A stretch of 51,610 nt of DNA from a bacterium (lineage in GTDB: Bacteria; Desulfobacterota; Desulfobulbia; Desulfobulbales; Desulfobulbaceae). Position numbers and translations under genes: made by a program. The stretch covers positions 1-51,610 of the forward strand of contig JAUNUN010000018.1 in NCBI GenBank assembly GCA_030538155.1. The letters run 5' to 3'. Within the stretch, counting starts at the first letter, position 1. Each line of letters starts with the position of its first letter. Below the pieces are notes generated by a model that saw nothing but the letters and a program-made list of their open reading frames with translations, searched no databases and had not been told where the DNA came from. Positions 34,097 to 43,429 of the stretch are shown here, one piece after another.

Positions 34097-34654
34097 TCAA
34101 CCTCCTGCCAACAGTTGCGCCCTGGTGAACACAGCTTTAAGCGGATATCCACGGGCCGCAAGTGCGGCAGCCCCACCCTCCTCGCGGTCAACAATGGTGG
34201 CCACCAGGCCTACCTTGAAACCTTCGGCCTCAACCCGATCGATCACCTTCAAGAGGGTGCCGCCCGTGGTGACCACATCTTCAACCAGGGCTACTAGGGA
34301 TCCGGGAGTCAGATTGCTCTTACCCTCGATAAAGTTGCCGGTGCCATGCCCTTTGGCCTCCTTGCGCACGATAAAGGCGGGGATGGGCGCATGTTCCAAA
34401 AAACTTACCAGGGAGACGGCAGTTACCAGCGGATCAGCGCCCAGGGTCATGCCACCGACTGCAGCCAGGGGCTCGCTGTGCTCACGGATGAACTGGTAGA
34501 GCAGGCGGCCGCAGAGATAGGCCCCTTCGGCATCCAGGGTGGTCTGCTTGCCGTCCACATAAAAATCCGAGGTTTTGCCGGAGGTGAGGGTAAAGGTGCC
34601 GGTACGGCACGACTTCTGCAAAAGCAGGACTTTGAGTTTGGCGCGATCATCCAT
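34097..34654 (-). CDS. pyrE: Orotate phosphoribosyltransferase
   Basis: A 185-aa pyrimidine enzyme making OMP from orotate and PRPP. The N-terminal catalytic-loop region TGTFTLTSGKTSDFYVDGKQ and the PRPP-binding loop VALVEDVVTTGGTLLKVID are intact, as is the FIVRKEAKGHG flexible loop. I chose ATG 34654; an in-frame TTG at 34672 is possible. It heads a minus-strand set with the 56-aa zinc protein and the PilZ gene. Confidence 0.95.
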   Translation of the reverse strand: MDDRAKLKVLLLQKSCRTGTFTLTSGKTSDFYVDGKQTTLDAEGAYLCGRLLYQFIREHSEPLAAVGGMTLGADPLVTAVSLVSFLEHAPIPAFIVRKEAKGHGTGNFIEGKSNLTPGSLVALVEDVVTTGGTLLKVIDRVEAEGFKVGLVATIVDREEGGAAALAARGYPLKAVFTRAQLLAGG

Positions 34655-35005
34655 AGGTGCTTCCAGGTTCAATTGATGATGCTACGAACATACCCGGCCA
34701 ACATGTTTTGTAAATACAATTTTAGACAATTTGTGCCGGCTTTTGCACGAGCGACCGGCTTAGTCCGCAGACAGTGACGGTGCTGGAATCTGGAAGCAAT
34801 CCGGTTGCAAAAAAGAAATGGCTGAAACGCCAAAAAAGGGTACTGTGTTTTTTTATTTTAGCCCGGTATAATTCCAGGTCCGGATCAACCGAAATGGATC
34901 AAAAAGCACCGATAGCGCTTTAAGCGCTTTGATGTGGCATTGGCATAACCGGGAATCGGGATTTAGGCTGTTTTCAACCATGATCATTACTTCAAGGGAT
35001 AAGCC
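34655..35005. other. Divergent intergenic region pyrE / glmS
   Basis: 351 bp. A perfect 12-bp palindrome TTGTAAATACAA (34708-34719) sits close to pyrE and could be an operator. Bases about 34869-34955 contain AGCGCTT/AAGCGCT and ends (ATTCCAGGTCCGGATCAA and CTTTGATGTGGCATTGG) faintly like the dispersed element, possibly an old copy. No glmS ribozyme-like core or RNA gene was recognised. Promoters are not clear. Confidence 0.35.
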
Positions 35006-36844
35006 ATGTGCGGCATTGTAGGATATGTGGGAACAAGGAAGGTGGTGCCGGTGCTCTTGGCCGGTTTGCGGCGTTTGGAATACCGGGGCTACGATTCTGC
35101 CGGTATTGTCTACAACCACCAAAACCGCCTGGTGCGACACCGCGCGTCCGGCAAGCTCAGCGAACTGGAGGCCGTGCTCGACGACCATATTGGGGTGGAA
35201 AGCTCCATCGGTCTGGGCCATACCCGCTGGGCCACCCACGGTGCGCCCACCGAGCTCAACGCCCATCCGCACAGCGATTGCACCGGTGATTTGGTGGTGG
35301 TGCACAACGGCATTATTGAAAATTACAGCAGCCTGCGAGAAGCGCTGAAGCAGAAGGGCCACACATTCTGCTCCGAAACCGACACCGAGGTACTGGCCCA
35401 TCTTATTGAAGAGCATTTAATAGATGATCTGGCGGCTGCCACGCGTGCCGCCCTGGCCCAGGTAGAGGGGTCCTACGCCCTGGCCGTGCTGTGGGCCAAG
35501 GATCCGGAAACCATAGTGGCTGCCCGCCGGCAAAGCCCGCTGGTGCTGGGCACTGACGCCGAAGCCTGCTACCTGGCCTCGGATATTCCGGCCCTGTTGC
35601 CCTATACCCGCGAGGTTGTTTTTTTAGATGACGGCGAGCTGGCCGTGCTGGGTAAGGGGCAGTACAGCATTCGTCAACTGGCAGACGGCAGCGAGGTGCA
35701 CAAAGAGAGCACCACCATCGACTGGACTGCCACCATGGCAGAAAAGGGCGGACACCGTCATTTTATGCTGAAGGAGATTTACGAACAGCCCATCGCCATT
35801 CGCAGCACCATCAACGGCCGCATTATGCCGGAAACAGGCCGCATCCTCCTGCCGGGTTTGGGCATTAGCGACGAGGTGCTGACCGGGATCAAGCGCATCG
35901 TGCTGGTGGCCTGCGGCACCTCCTGGCATGCGGCCCTGGTCGCCAAATACTGGCTGGAGAAGTGGACCGCCATTCCAGTGGAGGTGGATATTGCTTCCGA
36001 ATTCCGCTACCGGCACCTGTTGTTGCACGAACAGGTGCTGACCCTGGTCATTTCCCAATCCGGCGAAACCGCCGATACCCTGGCCGGGATGCGGCGGGCA
36101 GCCCAGTTTGGTTCCCCGGTGCTGGCCATCTGCAATGCGGTGGGATCCACTATGGCCCGGGAGGCGGATGGTATTTTGTATACCCATGCCGGCCCGGAAA
36201 TTAGCGTGGCCTCCACCAAGGCCTTTACCTGCCAGCTGACCACCCTCTTTCTCTTTACCCTCTACCTGGCTCAACTGCGGCAGAGCATTGACCCGGCAGT
36301 GCAAAAGGAGCTGGGCCTGCAGCTGATTCAGCTGGCTGACGTAATGAGCGCGCTCATCAAGCCCATGCAGAAAAATATGCAGGCAATAATAGAATCCTAC
36401 TACGAAGCGCGGGATTTTCTCTTTATTGGTCGGGGGCTGAACTACCCCATTGCCCTGGAGGGCGCGCTTAAGTTGAAGGAAACATCGTATATCCATGCCG
36501 AGGGCTATGCCGGCGGTGAGCTGAAGCATGGGCCGATCGCCCTGATAGATGCCGATATGCCGCTACTGGCCCTGGCCCCACAAGACAGCAGCTACCCAAA
36601 AACCATCTCCAATGTTCAGGAAATTAAAGCCCGGCAGGCCCGGTTGATTGTGGTGGGCAGCGAGGGTGACAGCCAGTTGGCCGAGCTGAGCAGGCACCAT
36701 ATTTTTCTGCCCAAGGTGCATGAGGAACTCAACCCCATCCTCTACGCCCTGCCGGTCCAACTACTTGCCTATGAGATTGCCGCCCGGCGCGGCTGTGATG
36801 TGGATCAGCCCAGGAACCTGGCCAAGAGTGTGACTGTGGAGTAA
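35006..36844 (+). CDS. glmS: Glutamine--fructose-6-phosphate aminotransferase (isomerizing)
   Basis: A 612-aa enzyme making glucosamine-6-phosphate, the entry to UDP-GlcNAc for peptidoglycan and lipid A. The N-terminal class II glutaminase domain begins MCGIVGYVGTRK, with Cys2 the nucleophile after Met removal, and includes LGHTRWATHGAP. The two SIS sugar-isomerase domains follow (ACGTSWHAALVAKYWLE; SQSGETADTLAGMR; ASTKAFTCQLTTL), and the C-terminus LAKSVTVE is canonical. The length is normal. The start at ATG 35006 has AAGGGAT upstream. A repeat-element copy follows the stop. Confidence 0.97.
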   Translation: MCGIVGYVGTRKVVPVLLAGLRRLEYRGYDSAGIVYNHQNRLVRHRASGKLSELEAVLDDHIGVESSIGLGHTRWATHGAPTELNAHPHSDCTGDLVVVHNGIIENYSSLREALKQKGHTFCSETDTEVLAHLIEEHLIDDLAAATRAALAQVEGSYALAVLWAKDPETIVAARRQSPLVLGTDAEACYLASDIPALLPYTREVVFLDDGELAVLGKGQYSIRQLADGSEVHKESTTIDWTATMAEKGGHRHFMLKEIYEQPIAIRSTINGRIMPETGRILLPGLGISDEVLTGIKRIVLVACGTSWHAALVAKYWLEKWTAIPVEVDIASEFRYRHLLLHEQVLTLVISQSGETADTLAGMRRAAQFGSPVLAICNAVGSTMAREADGILYTHAGPEISVASTKAFTCQLTTLFLFTLYLAQLRQSIDPAVQKELGLQLIQLADVMSALIKPMQKNMQAIIESYYEARDFLFIGRGLNYPIALEGALKLKETSYIHAEGYAGGELKHGPIALIDADMPLLALAPQDSSYPKTISNVQEIKARQARLIVVGSEGDSQLAELSRHHIFLPKVHEELNPILYALPVQLLAYEIAARRGCDVDQPRNLAKSVTVE

Positions 36845-36850
36845 TTGCAA

Positions 36851-36986
36851 TCCATATCAGGGTACTGCAAGGCGATGCCTGCAACGGCTTTCCCAGCTTT
36901 GACGAATGCTCGCAGAACGCAGCTGTTTGTATGCCTGCGTCGCATTCGCCAAAGCCTTGCTGATAGATTTCCCTTGATCTGGAACA
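36851..36986. repeat. Dispersed inverted-repeat element, copy 6
   Basis: The left end TCCATATCAGGGT and the right part (GCCTGCGTCGCATTCGCC, TTGCTGATAG, CTTGATCTGGAAC) match the reverse complement of the copies at 31507 and 33799. The centre is diverged but holds pairing GAATGC and GCATTC blocks. It lies directly behind the glmS stop codon. Boundaries are approximate. Confidence 0.6.
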
Positions 36987-37022
36987 GGATACAAACAGGG
37001 CAAAGATACGGGTCGGTATGGG

Positions 37023-39305
37023 CTATGCCACCACAGGAGCGGCAGCCGCCTCGACCTCCTTGGGCAACACTATTTCAAAGGTGGCTCCCACTGGAACAGC
37101 CAGGGCTTCGATGCTGCCGCCATGGCCCTCGATGATCTGGTGCACCAGGTGCAGGCCCAGACCGAAGCCCTCGTCCTGTTCCGTGCGGGAACCCCGCTGG
37201 AATTTACCGAAAACACGCTGGCGTTCCATTTCTGGGATGCCTGGCCCCTGGTCTGCCACTTGTATAACGAAACGATCCGCCTCTTCCCTTAAGCTCACCT
37301 CAACCACCGTCCCGGCCGGGCTGAATTTGACGGCATTGTCCAAAAGGTTCAGGAGCGCATGTACAAGCAGGGCCTCGTCACCACTATACGGCGTGGTCTG
37401 TTCCGGCATATCCGGGCGCACCTGTATGCCCTTTTTCACCGCCGCGGTCTGGATGGTCTCCAGCGTCTCAGCCACCATGCGCGGCAAGGGGAAGGGGAAA
37501 CGTTTCACCTGCTGTCTGCCGCTTTCAAGGCGGGCAATATCGAGAAAGTCCAGAATCATCCGGTTGAGCCTCTCTGCCTGGCTGCAAATCTTTTGCGCAT
37601 AGCTGCGGCTGGGCCCGTCCAGGTCTTCGCTTAACATCTGCCCATAGCCAAGGATCACGGTCAGTGGCTGTTTGAGTTCGTGGGAGACAATGGAAACCAC
37701 CTCATCCTTGACCCGCTCCAGCTCCTTTATTTCCGTGATATCCTGCAAGAGCACCAGGTTACCTGTAAAGCCCGTACCCGGCGCCAGCAGGTGGTGCATG
37801 CTGCCCTGGAGATAGCGGCGGCCGGAAGCAGGCATCCGCACCTGCAGGTCAAAGAGTTGGAGGAGCTTGTCCTTGCTGCTGGGCGGCGGTATCGCGCCCT
37901 CGCTGGGCCTCGGCTGTATATGCTCAACAAATTTAGGCAAGGCAGGTAAATCATTCCCCTCGCCGGCGGCAAAGGCCTGCCAGAATTCCCTGAAGGCGGT
38001 GTTGGCAAAAACCGGCTCACCGCTTTCTGTATCCCAAAGAATCAGGGGCGGCAGTTCCCTGTTGAGCAGGTTTTCCAGGAAATGATGCTGTAAGCTCAAG
38101 GCAGCCGCAGCCTCCTGTAGGCGGCTAAGGTGATCCTGGATGCCGGCCGGGCTGGGCAGGGCATGATGATTGCTGCGTTTTCCGGCTGCAGCGGCAGTGC
38201 GGTGGGGATGATAGACCAGTTGCAAGCGTTCGTCGAGCTGACGGTCGAACTTCCTGGCCTGATTGAGGATGTGCCTAGCCGCATTGATCAGCTCCTGCAG
38301 CAGATAAAAAAGATAGGTGAAGAGGAGAAAAACAAGCGGGCTTAAGTAATCAAAAAAGAAATGTCGCTGAAAGAGCAGATAAGCGCTGCCGGCCACCGCC
38401 CCGCTCAGGGCTAGGTTGAGCAATACATTGCGGCGCTCGCCCGCAAGCGGCCAGAGAACAAGCGGCAGAACAGCGAAAAGAGAGACCAGGGCGGCGGGCA
38501 GCCAGTTAACAGGCCGGATAAAGCTCGTGTTGAGCAGGTTGGCAAGGATATTGGCCTGAATTTCAATGCCCGGCGTGGGAGTGACGCGGGTAAAGGCAGT
38601 AACATGGGAGTCTCCCAAGCCCAGGGCTTGCGCCCCCACCAGCACATAGCGTCCCTTGAAAATCTCGGCGGCATACCGGCCTTCCAGCACATCCCGGTAA
38701 GACAGGGTGAGAAAGGTCGATTCAGGCCCATAATAATTAATTATGCGCGCTGTCTCTTCTACATCGTCGAGTTTGAGCGCTTCGCCTGCAACCTGTGTCA
38801 GACTGGTGGAGAAGGCCGGTGCTCCCCGGCTGGTTCCAAGAAACACCTGGCGGACGATGCCATCGCCGGAGAGCATGGTCTCGATATGACCAATGCCGTG
38901 ATAGCCGCTAATACTGGGGCTGGGCTTGAGCAAGCCGCCCCCCCCGTCTGCGACCACGGCCAGCACAGTTGGTGGCCCCTGGGCAAGTGCGGCGCTGAAA
39001 ACAGCGTCATCCGCGCCCGCTTCCGGAAAGAGGAAGTCAAAGGCAACTGCTCTTGCGCCATGCAGCCGAACCAAGAGTTCCGCATGGAGTTCGCGCGCAA
39101 AGGGCCATTGCCCGTATTGCTGCAGGCTGGCCTCATCCACCCCCACGATCACGATACGCTGATCCGGCGGCAGCGGCCCCCGCAGCCGAAAGAGTAAATC
39201 CATGCCCTGGTTGACCAAGATCGGTCGTGCACCGCTCTGCAGCAAAAGAACAAGCAGAAATAGGGCCAGGGTCGGTGCGGTCAGGCGACGAACTGCTGCG
39301 TACAT
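37023..39305 (-). CDS. CHASE2-domain sensor histidine kinase
   Basis: A 760-aa membrane sensor. An N-terminal membrane helix is followed by an extracytoplasmic CHASE2 domain (about residues 28-265; VIVGVDEASLQQYGQWPF, AVAFDFLFPE, GRYVLVGAQALGLGD). Three membrane helices come next (about 270-345), then a coiled linker and a PAS-like segment (about 415-530). HisKA has phospho-His in SIVSHELKQPLTVILGYG. The HATPase has NLLDNAVKFSP (N box), DQGPGIP (G1) and GFGLGLHLV (G2). Its start is 20 nt behind the FecR/LysM gene, and a response regulator gene leads the operon. The signal is unknown. Confidence 0.93.
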   Translation of the reverse strand: MYAAVRRLTAPTLALFLLVLLLQSGARPILVNQGMDLLFRLRGPLPPDQRIVIVGVDEASLQQYGQWPFARELHAELLVRLHGARAVAFDFLFPEAGADDAVFSAALAQGPPTVLAVVADGGGGLLKPSPSISGYHGIGHIETMLSGDGIVRQVFLGTSRGAPAFSTSLTQVAGEALKLDDVEETARIINYYGPESTFLTLSYRDVLEGRYAAEIFKGRYVLVGAQALGLGDSHVTAFTRVTPTPGIEIQANILANLLNTSFIRPVNWLPAALVSLFAVLPLVLWPLAGERRNVLLNLALSGAVAGSAYLLFQRHFFFDYLSPLVFLLFTYLFYLLQELINAARHILNQARKFDRQLDERLQLVYHPHRTAAAAGKRSNHHALPSPAGIQDHLSRLQEAAAALSLQHHFLENLLNRELPPLILWDTESGEPVFANTAFREFWQAFAAGEGNDLPALPKFVEHIQPRPSEGAIPPPSSKDKLLQLFDLQVRMPASGRRYLQGSMHHLLAPGTGFTGNLVLLQDITEIKELERVKDEVVSIVSHELKQPLTVILGYGQMLSEDLDGPSRSYAQKICSQAERLNRMILDFLDIARLESGRQQVKRFPFPLPRMVAETLETIQTAAVKKGIQVRPDMPEQTTPYSGDEALLVHALLNLLDNAVKFSPAGTVVEVSLREEADRFVIQVADQGPGIPEMERQRVFGKFQRGSRTEQDEGFGLGLHLVHQIIEGHGGSIEALAVPVGATFEIVLPKEVEAAAAPVVA

Positions 39306-39325
39306 AAGCGTTGTTTGCCGGGCCG

Positions 39326-41014
39326 CTACAACAAAAGCACCACGCCCAGCAGCAGCGCGCCGATGAGGCTGCCCTCAAGCACCTTGGGCCTGTTTTTGAC
39401 GGTCATGGTCTGGGTTGGGGTCCAGGGAGTGGCCGGCTTTCCCTGCTCAAAGCCGCGCAGGTGGATGTAGTACTTGCCCGGGTCGAGCTTATCGGGGAAG
39501 GTATACGATGTTGCGGCCAGATTACGCTGGTCGATCAGAAGCTCGGTGAATTCCTTGTCCCGCGCCACCTGGATATCGTAGCGCCAGTTTTCACCCATGG
39601 AGGGCCATTGCAGCACCGGCGGCTCGTCGCTGGTACTCTCCATGCCGCTCATGGCTGGGGCCTCCCGCTGCTCCCAGTTGAGCGGGGCGGAGAAGTTTGA
39701 GGTAAAACCATCTGCGGCCAGGGCCTGCACCCTGATATAGTACGAACCCGGGCTCAGTTCAGGGCTGGAATAGGTGGGCTCTTTGAGTTCACGCTCATCC
39801 ACGATATCGGTAAAATCGACATCCCGCGCAATCTGGGCCCGGTAACGCACCGCCTGATCCGACTCCAGCCAGTTGGCCTGGGCGATCGTGCCCCACTGAA
39901 TAGAGCCCTTGCGGGGAGCAATCACCATGGGCGGTGGCGGCATGGTGCGGATGACCAGCGGCTGCGGCCCCTGCTCCCTGCTTTCAAAACCATTTTTGTC
40001 GGTTGAGGTGAAAAAGGCGAAGTAGCGGCCATCCGGCAACTCCTGCACTTTGAGCGGAGCACCGGCCTTGGCGCTGTGCTCATAGACCGTGGCCCGGCCG
40101 GCTTCATCGCTGCTCAAGCGCAACTTCACCTCTCGGACGCCTGCCTGCGCCGGCACTTGCACCTGGAGCGGCAGGGTGCGATACACGCTTTCAAGCGGAG
40201 CGGCGGCAGGAGGTTGCGGCAAAGGCCGGGTCGGCCCCAGGATTGTCCCCCTTTGCGCCCGTACTCCCTGATCGGCCCGCAGCCGCACACTTTTTGCCCC
40301 CGCCCGCACAGTTACCTCACCCGCCAGGGTTTCCACCGTGGTGGCCTGTGCCTCTTCTGTCTTCAGTCGGTATTCAGTCCCCCGGATGCCGGTGATCACC
40401 ACCGGGGTGCGGGTACGCATGCTGTCGTTAAAGCGCAGTTTTTTGTCTAGGCTATGGGTAAGCCTGCCCTGGGCGAGAATAGCTTCGGCCTTTATTTTGC
40501 CGTCGCTCAGGCTGAAGAGATAGCTTAGGGTCAGGGCAGAATCCGGATCAAGCCGGGTATAGACGCCATTGGGAAAGAGCAGTTGCACAAAGGCCTCCTC
40601 CCCGGTCATGATGGTGTCTCCCGGCGTCATGCGGTCGCCCGAACTCAGCCTAGTAGGCTTGCCGTTCCTTTTTTCAAGTACCGCCTCGCCGCTGACCGTG
40701 ACCACCTCAAGCGAGAGCGCCTTTATTTTCAGCAAAGACAGGGGCACGTCTATCTCGCGGTAGGCATAGATAATATAGGGCGGCTCCAGCTTGTTTATTC
40801 GGGCAATGGTCTTCCAGGAATCCGGCTTGTGACAGTACTCACGGGCAAGTTCTATCAGATTGGTTCCAGCCGCCACCTGCAGGGGAACCAGATCGTCCGG
40901 CTTCTTTTTCGTTGCTGCACCGGAACTGCCCGGCGTTAAAGTGACCAAGATCAACAGGCACAGCAACACATATCCAATATGCTGCAAACGGCGCAACGAA
41001 TCACAATTTTGCAT
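39326..41014 (-). CDS. Periplasmic LysM- and FecR-domain protein
   Basis: A 562-aa exported protein; the signal helix (HIGYVLLCLLILVTLTPG) ends near Ala34. A LysM-like segment (VPLQVAAGTNLIELAREYC, about residues 42-95) suggests peptidoglycan contact. A FecR domain follows (GDRMTPGDTIMTGEEAFVQL, TPVVITGIRGTEYRL, ETLAGEVTVRA, about 120-255). Next are about three fibronectin-III-like units (W, Y-x-Y and SPELSPGSYYIRVQA-type strands), and a last hydrophobic segment ends the chain (LIGALLLGVVLLL). It lies between response regulator and kinase genes with gaps of 21 and 20 nt, so it is probably the periplasmic signal-sensing partner. No TonB-receptor gene is nearby, so it is not a classical iron FecR. 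Confidence 0.85.
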   Translation of the reverse strand: MQNCDSLRRLQHIGYVLLCLLILVTLTPGSSGAATKKKPDDLVPLQVAAGTNLIELAREYCHKPDSWKTIARINKLEPPYIIYAYREIDVPLSLLKIKALSLEVVTVSGEAVLEKRNGKPTRLSSGDRMTPGDTIMTGEEAFVQLLFPNGVYTRLDPDSALTLSYLFSLSDGKIKAEAILAQGRLTHSLDKKLRFNDSMRTRTPVVITGIRGTEYRLKTEEAQATTVETLAGEVTVRAGAKSVRLRADQGVRAQRGTILGPTRPLPQPPAAAPLESVYRTLPLQVQVPAQAGVREVKLRLSSDEAGRATVYEHSAKAGAPLKVQELPDGRYFAFFTSTDKNGFESREQGPQPLVIRTMPPPPMVIAPRKGSIQWGTIAQANWLESDQAVRYRAQIARDVDFTDIVDERELKEPTYSSPELSPGSYYIRVQALAADGFTSNFSAPLNWEQREAPAMSGMESTSDEPPVLQWPSMGENWRYDIQVARDKEFTELLIDQRNLAATSYTFPDKLDPGKYYIHLRGFEQGKPATPWTPTQTMTVKNRPKVLEGSLIGALLLGVVLLL

Positions 41015-41035
41015 GGCGTTCCTCCCAGTAAACCT

Positions 41036-41761
41036 TCAAACCTCGTCGCCAACGGCAAGGACATAGCCGATAGCAACTACGGTGCGGATCCGTATACCCT
41101 TGTCCACGCCGATCTCTTCAAGCTTTCTTCGTATATTGGCTATGTGCATCGACAGCGCCCTGGATTCCACCTCAGGGTCGTACCCCAGCACCTCCCGCAT
41201 GAGTTGGGCATAACTGCGGATGGAGCCGGCATGTTCCGCCAAATCAAGGAGCAGATCAAATTCTGTTTTGGTCAGGGTCAGAGGGCCTGCTCCACGCACC
41301 GTCACCTCTCGTTTGACCGGATCAATACGTAGGCCACCCAGTTTCAGGACAGGCCGAACCGTTTGTTTCAGGTTCGTCTCCTGCCGCGCGCGGCGCAGTA
41401 AAACCCTGGCCCTGGCCAGCAATTCCCGGGGATCAAAGGGTTTGGCCAGATAATCATCAGCGCCCAGTTCAAGCCCGATGACCTTGTCGTCGACCGTATC
41501 CTTTTCCGTGAGCATCAAGACCGACACCTGGTTGCCTGCAGCCCGCAGTTCCCGCAAAACGGCCAAACCGCTTTGAAAGGGCATAACCACGTCCAGAACA
41601 ATCAAATCCGGTTTTTCCTTTTTGATGCGTTCAAGACTGTTTTTACCGTCTGCGGCGGTTATAACCAGAGCCCCCTGGGCGGAGAAGAAATCGCTCAGCA
41701 TGCTGCGAATGGCAGCATCGTCTTCAAAAATCAGTATTTTGCAGGAAGATAGGCTGTCCAT
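41036..41761 (-). CDS. OmpR/PhoB-family response regulator
   Basis: A 241-aa transcription factor. The receiver domain has the acidic pair (IFEDDAAI), the phospho-acceptor Asp in LIVLDVVMP (about 56), a Thr/Ser switch in MLTEKD, and the Lys in YLAKPFDP. The C-terminal winged helix has the OmpR block TLTKTEFDLLLDLAEHAGSI, then SRALSMHIANIRRKLEEIG. ATG 41761 follows GAGAGG. It is the first gene of the operon with the LysM/FecR gene and the CHASE2 kinase gene, and is the expected phosphate acceptor of that kinase. Targets are unknown; autoregulation is likely from family habit. Confidence 0.95.
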   Translation of the reverse strand: MDSLSSCKILIFEDDAAIRSMLSDFFSAQGALVITAADGKNSLERIKKEKPDLIVLDVVMPFQSGLAVLRELRAAGNQVSVLMLTEKDTVDDKVIGLELGADDYLAKPFDPRELLARARVLLRRARQETNLKQTVRPVLKLGGLRIDPVKREVTVRGAGPLTLTKTEFDLLLDLAEHAGSIRSYAQLMREVLGYDPEVESRALSMHIANIRRKLEEIGVDKGIRIRTVVAIGYVLAVGDEV

Positions 41762-41956
41762 ACCTCTCTTTTTAATAGGTATAATTAGTATTTTCTATAA
41801 AAATTAATCAGAGCAGGCCAGATCCAGGCAAAAGGGCAAGGAGACGAAGGCCAAATAATTTCACTTGATAATCGGACAAGAGCGATTATGAATAGCTAGT
41901 ATTAGTTCGCAATCATGGTCACAGCAAGAAAAAAGCACTAATCCAAGGAGGTAGGA

Positions 41957-43288
41957 ATGCACAACCATCTGAAAAAACTCCGCTTTATCCCTGTTCTTTT
42001 TGCCCTCGCGCTGCTCTCGGTGAGCTGTGCGCCCGCAAAACAGTCCAACACGGCTGCCGGGCCGGCAGAGACAAAGCAGGCGGCGGCCGAACAAAACGGG
42101 CAGACCGTCACCGGCAACATCAAGGGCATCTCCAACCTAGCCAAATCCATCTCCCTGGAAGTGGGCAGCGGCGAATCCGCGAAATCCATGCTCATCCGGT
42201 TTGACGACAAAACCAAGGGCATGCAGGACGCCATTCAGGGCGAACCCAGCGTGATTACCTATACCATGCAGGGAGATACCCCGTACGCCACCGAAGTGAA
42301 GAGGAAAATCGCCACTATTCCTGAAGGCGTGTCCGAAATCAAAACAGCGGAACTGGTTGCCTTGCTGGAAAAAGACGCCAAAGTTTTTCTGGTTGACTCC
42401 CGGCCTACAGCCCGCTACAAGCAGGCCCATCTGCCCGGCGCTCACTCCATTCCCCAGGCCAAACTGGAAAAAGAAAAAGCCGCTGTTCTGCCTGCGGATA
42501 CATCCGTACCCCTGGTCTTTTACTGCGGCGGCGTCACCTGCCCCTTTTCTCCGGCATCAGCCGCCATTGCCAGGGATCTAGGTTACACCAATGTTTTTGT
42601 CTATCATGAGGGCGAACCCGAATGGACCAAGGCCGGTCTGCCCGCCTATTCCGATGATGATTTTATCCTGAACGGCAATGTGGTTCTCCTGGATGTACGC
42701 GCACCGCAAACCGCGCAAAACGGCAGGATCAAGGGAACCTACAATGTTCCCCAGGATCAGCTCTTCGAAAAACTCAACGATGTGGCCCGTAACGCTCCAC
42801 TGGTGCTCTATGGCGAGCAGGAACCAAAGGGCCTGGTGGCTGAACTCAGAGACGAGGGTTTCAAGTTCGTGTCCCTGGTCAAAGACGGCTATGAGGGCTG
42901 GGTAAAACGTGGCGGCGCTATTGAAAAGGGCCCGATCTACAACACCGAAATCCGCTGGGTGCGTCAGCTCGGCAAGGGTGAGGTTTCCCTGGAGGATTTC
43001 CGCAAAGTGGCCAGCGGTGAAGACAAGAGTGCCATCATCGTGGACGCCCGCACCAAGGATGAAGTGGCCAAACTGGGCCGGTTCAAAAACACCATCAATA
43101 TCCCGCTGGATGAAATCCCTCAGCGCTTGAACGAATTGCCCAAGGACAAGAAGCTCTATGTACACTGCGCCACCGGCGCCCGTGCCGACATGGCCTACAG
43201 CGAGTTGATCAAACACGGCTATGACGCCAAATTCCTCCTGCTCAACATTGAAGATGCAGCCTGTGACTGTGAAATCATCCGGCCTTAA
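41957..43288 (+). CDS. Triple-rhodanese-domain lipoprotein
   Basis: A 443-aa lipoprotein (lipobox LLSVSC, Cys about 23) with strong AAGGAGGT upstream. An N-terminal 85-residue beta-rich segment (TGNIKGISNLAKSISLEVGS) of unknown family is followed by three rhodanese units. Unit 1 (about 115-225) has an active-site loop YCGGVTCPFS with Cys present. Unit 2 (about 230-320) has LYGEQEPKG where the Cys loop should be, so it is catalytically dead. Unit 3 (about 340-435) has VHCATGARAD with Cys present. The last residues add CDCE. It is probably an envelope sulfur carrier or transferase, consistent with sulfur metabolism in the presumed host. It stands alone. Confidence 0.88.
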   Translation: MHNHLKKLRFIPVLFALALLSVSCAPAKQSNTAAGPAETKQAAAEQNGQTVTGNIKGISNLAKSISLEVGSGESAKSMLIRFDDKTKGMQDAIQGEPSVITYTMQGDTPYATEVKRKIATIPEGVSEIKTAELVALLEKDAKVFLVDSRPTARYKQAHLPGAHSIPQAKLEKEKAAVLPADTSVPLVFYCGGVTCPFSPASAAIARDLGYTNVFVYHEGEPEWTKAGLPAYSDDDFILNGNVVLLDVRAPQTAQNGRIKGTYNVPQDQLFEKLNDVARNAPLVLYGEQEPKGLVAELRDEGFKFVSLVKDGYEGWVKRGGAIEKGPIYNTEIRWVRQLGKGEVSLEDFRKVASGEDKSAIIVDARTKDEVAKLGRFKNTINIPLDEIPQRLNELPKDKKLYVHCATGARADMAYSELIKHGYDAKFLLLNIEDAACDCEIIRP

Positions 43289-43374
43289 GCTCAGCAGGGC
43301 TTTGGTGTAAAATCGGGCTTTTTTCAATACCGGCCCCGACAGAAACAGCCAAGCTTTCGTTGAACAGTCTGTAT

Positions 43375-43422
43375 GAACAAAATGAGGTCTTTGCCATACC
43401 AGGCAAAGACCTCATTTTGTTC
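43375..43422. terminator. Long perfect terminator hairpin
   Basis: 21-bp perfect stem (43375-43395 with 43402-43422) and loop ATACCA. The outer stem is A/T-rich and produces U-runs on both strands. It separates the convergent rhodanese and sua5 genes and can serve both. The length is unusual for a terminator. Confidence 0.85.
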
Positions 43423-43429
43423 TTCTCCT

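Noticed and set aside
34655..35005. glmS ribozyme or other riboswitch upstream of glmS
   Set aside because: No ribozyme core or conserved pseudoknot pattern was seen, and the class is essentially Gram-positive.
35624..36529. 301-aa minus-strand open frame
   Set aside because: Antisense to glmS, no ribosome site or family features.
41817..41857. Possible further relic of the dispersed repeat
   Set aside because: Only CCAGATC and an AAGGAGACGAAGG-like stretch resemble the family; too weak to list as a feature.
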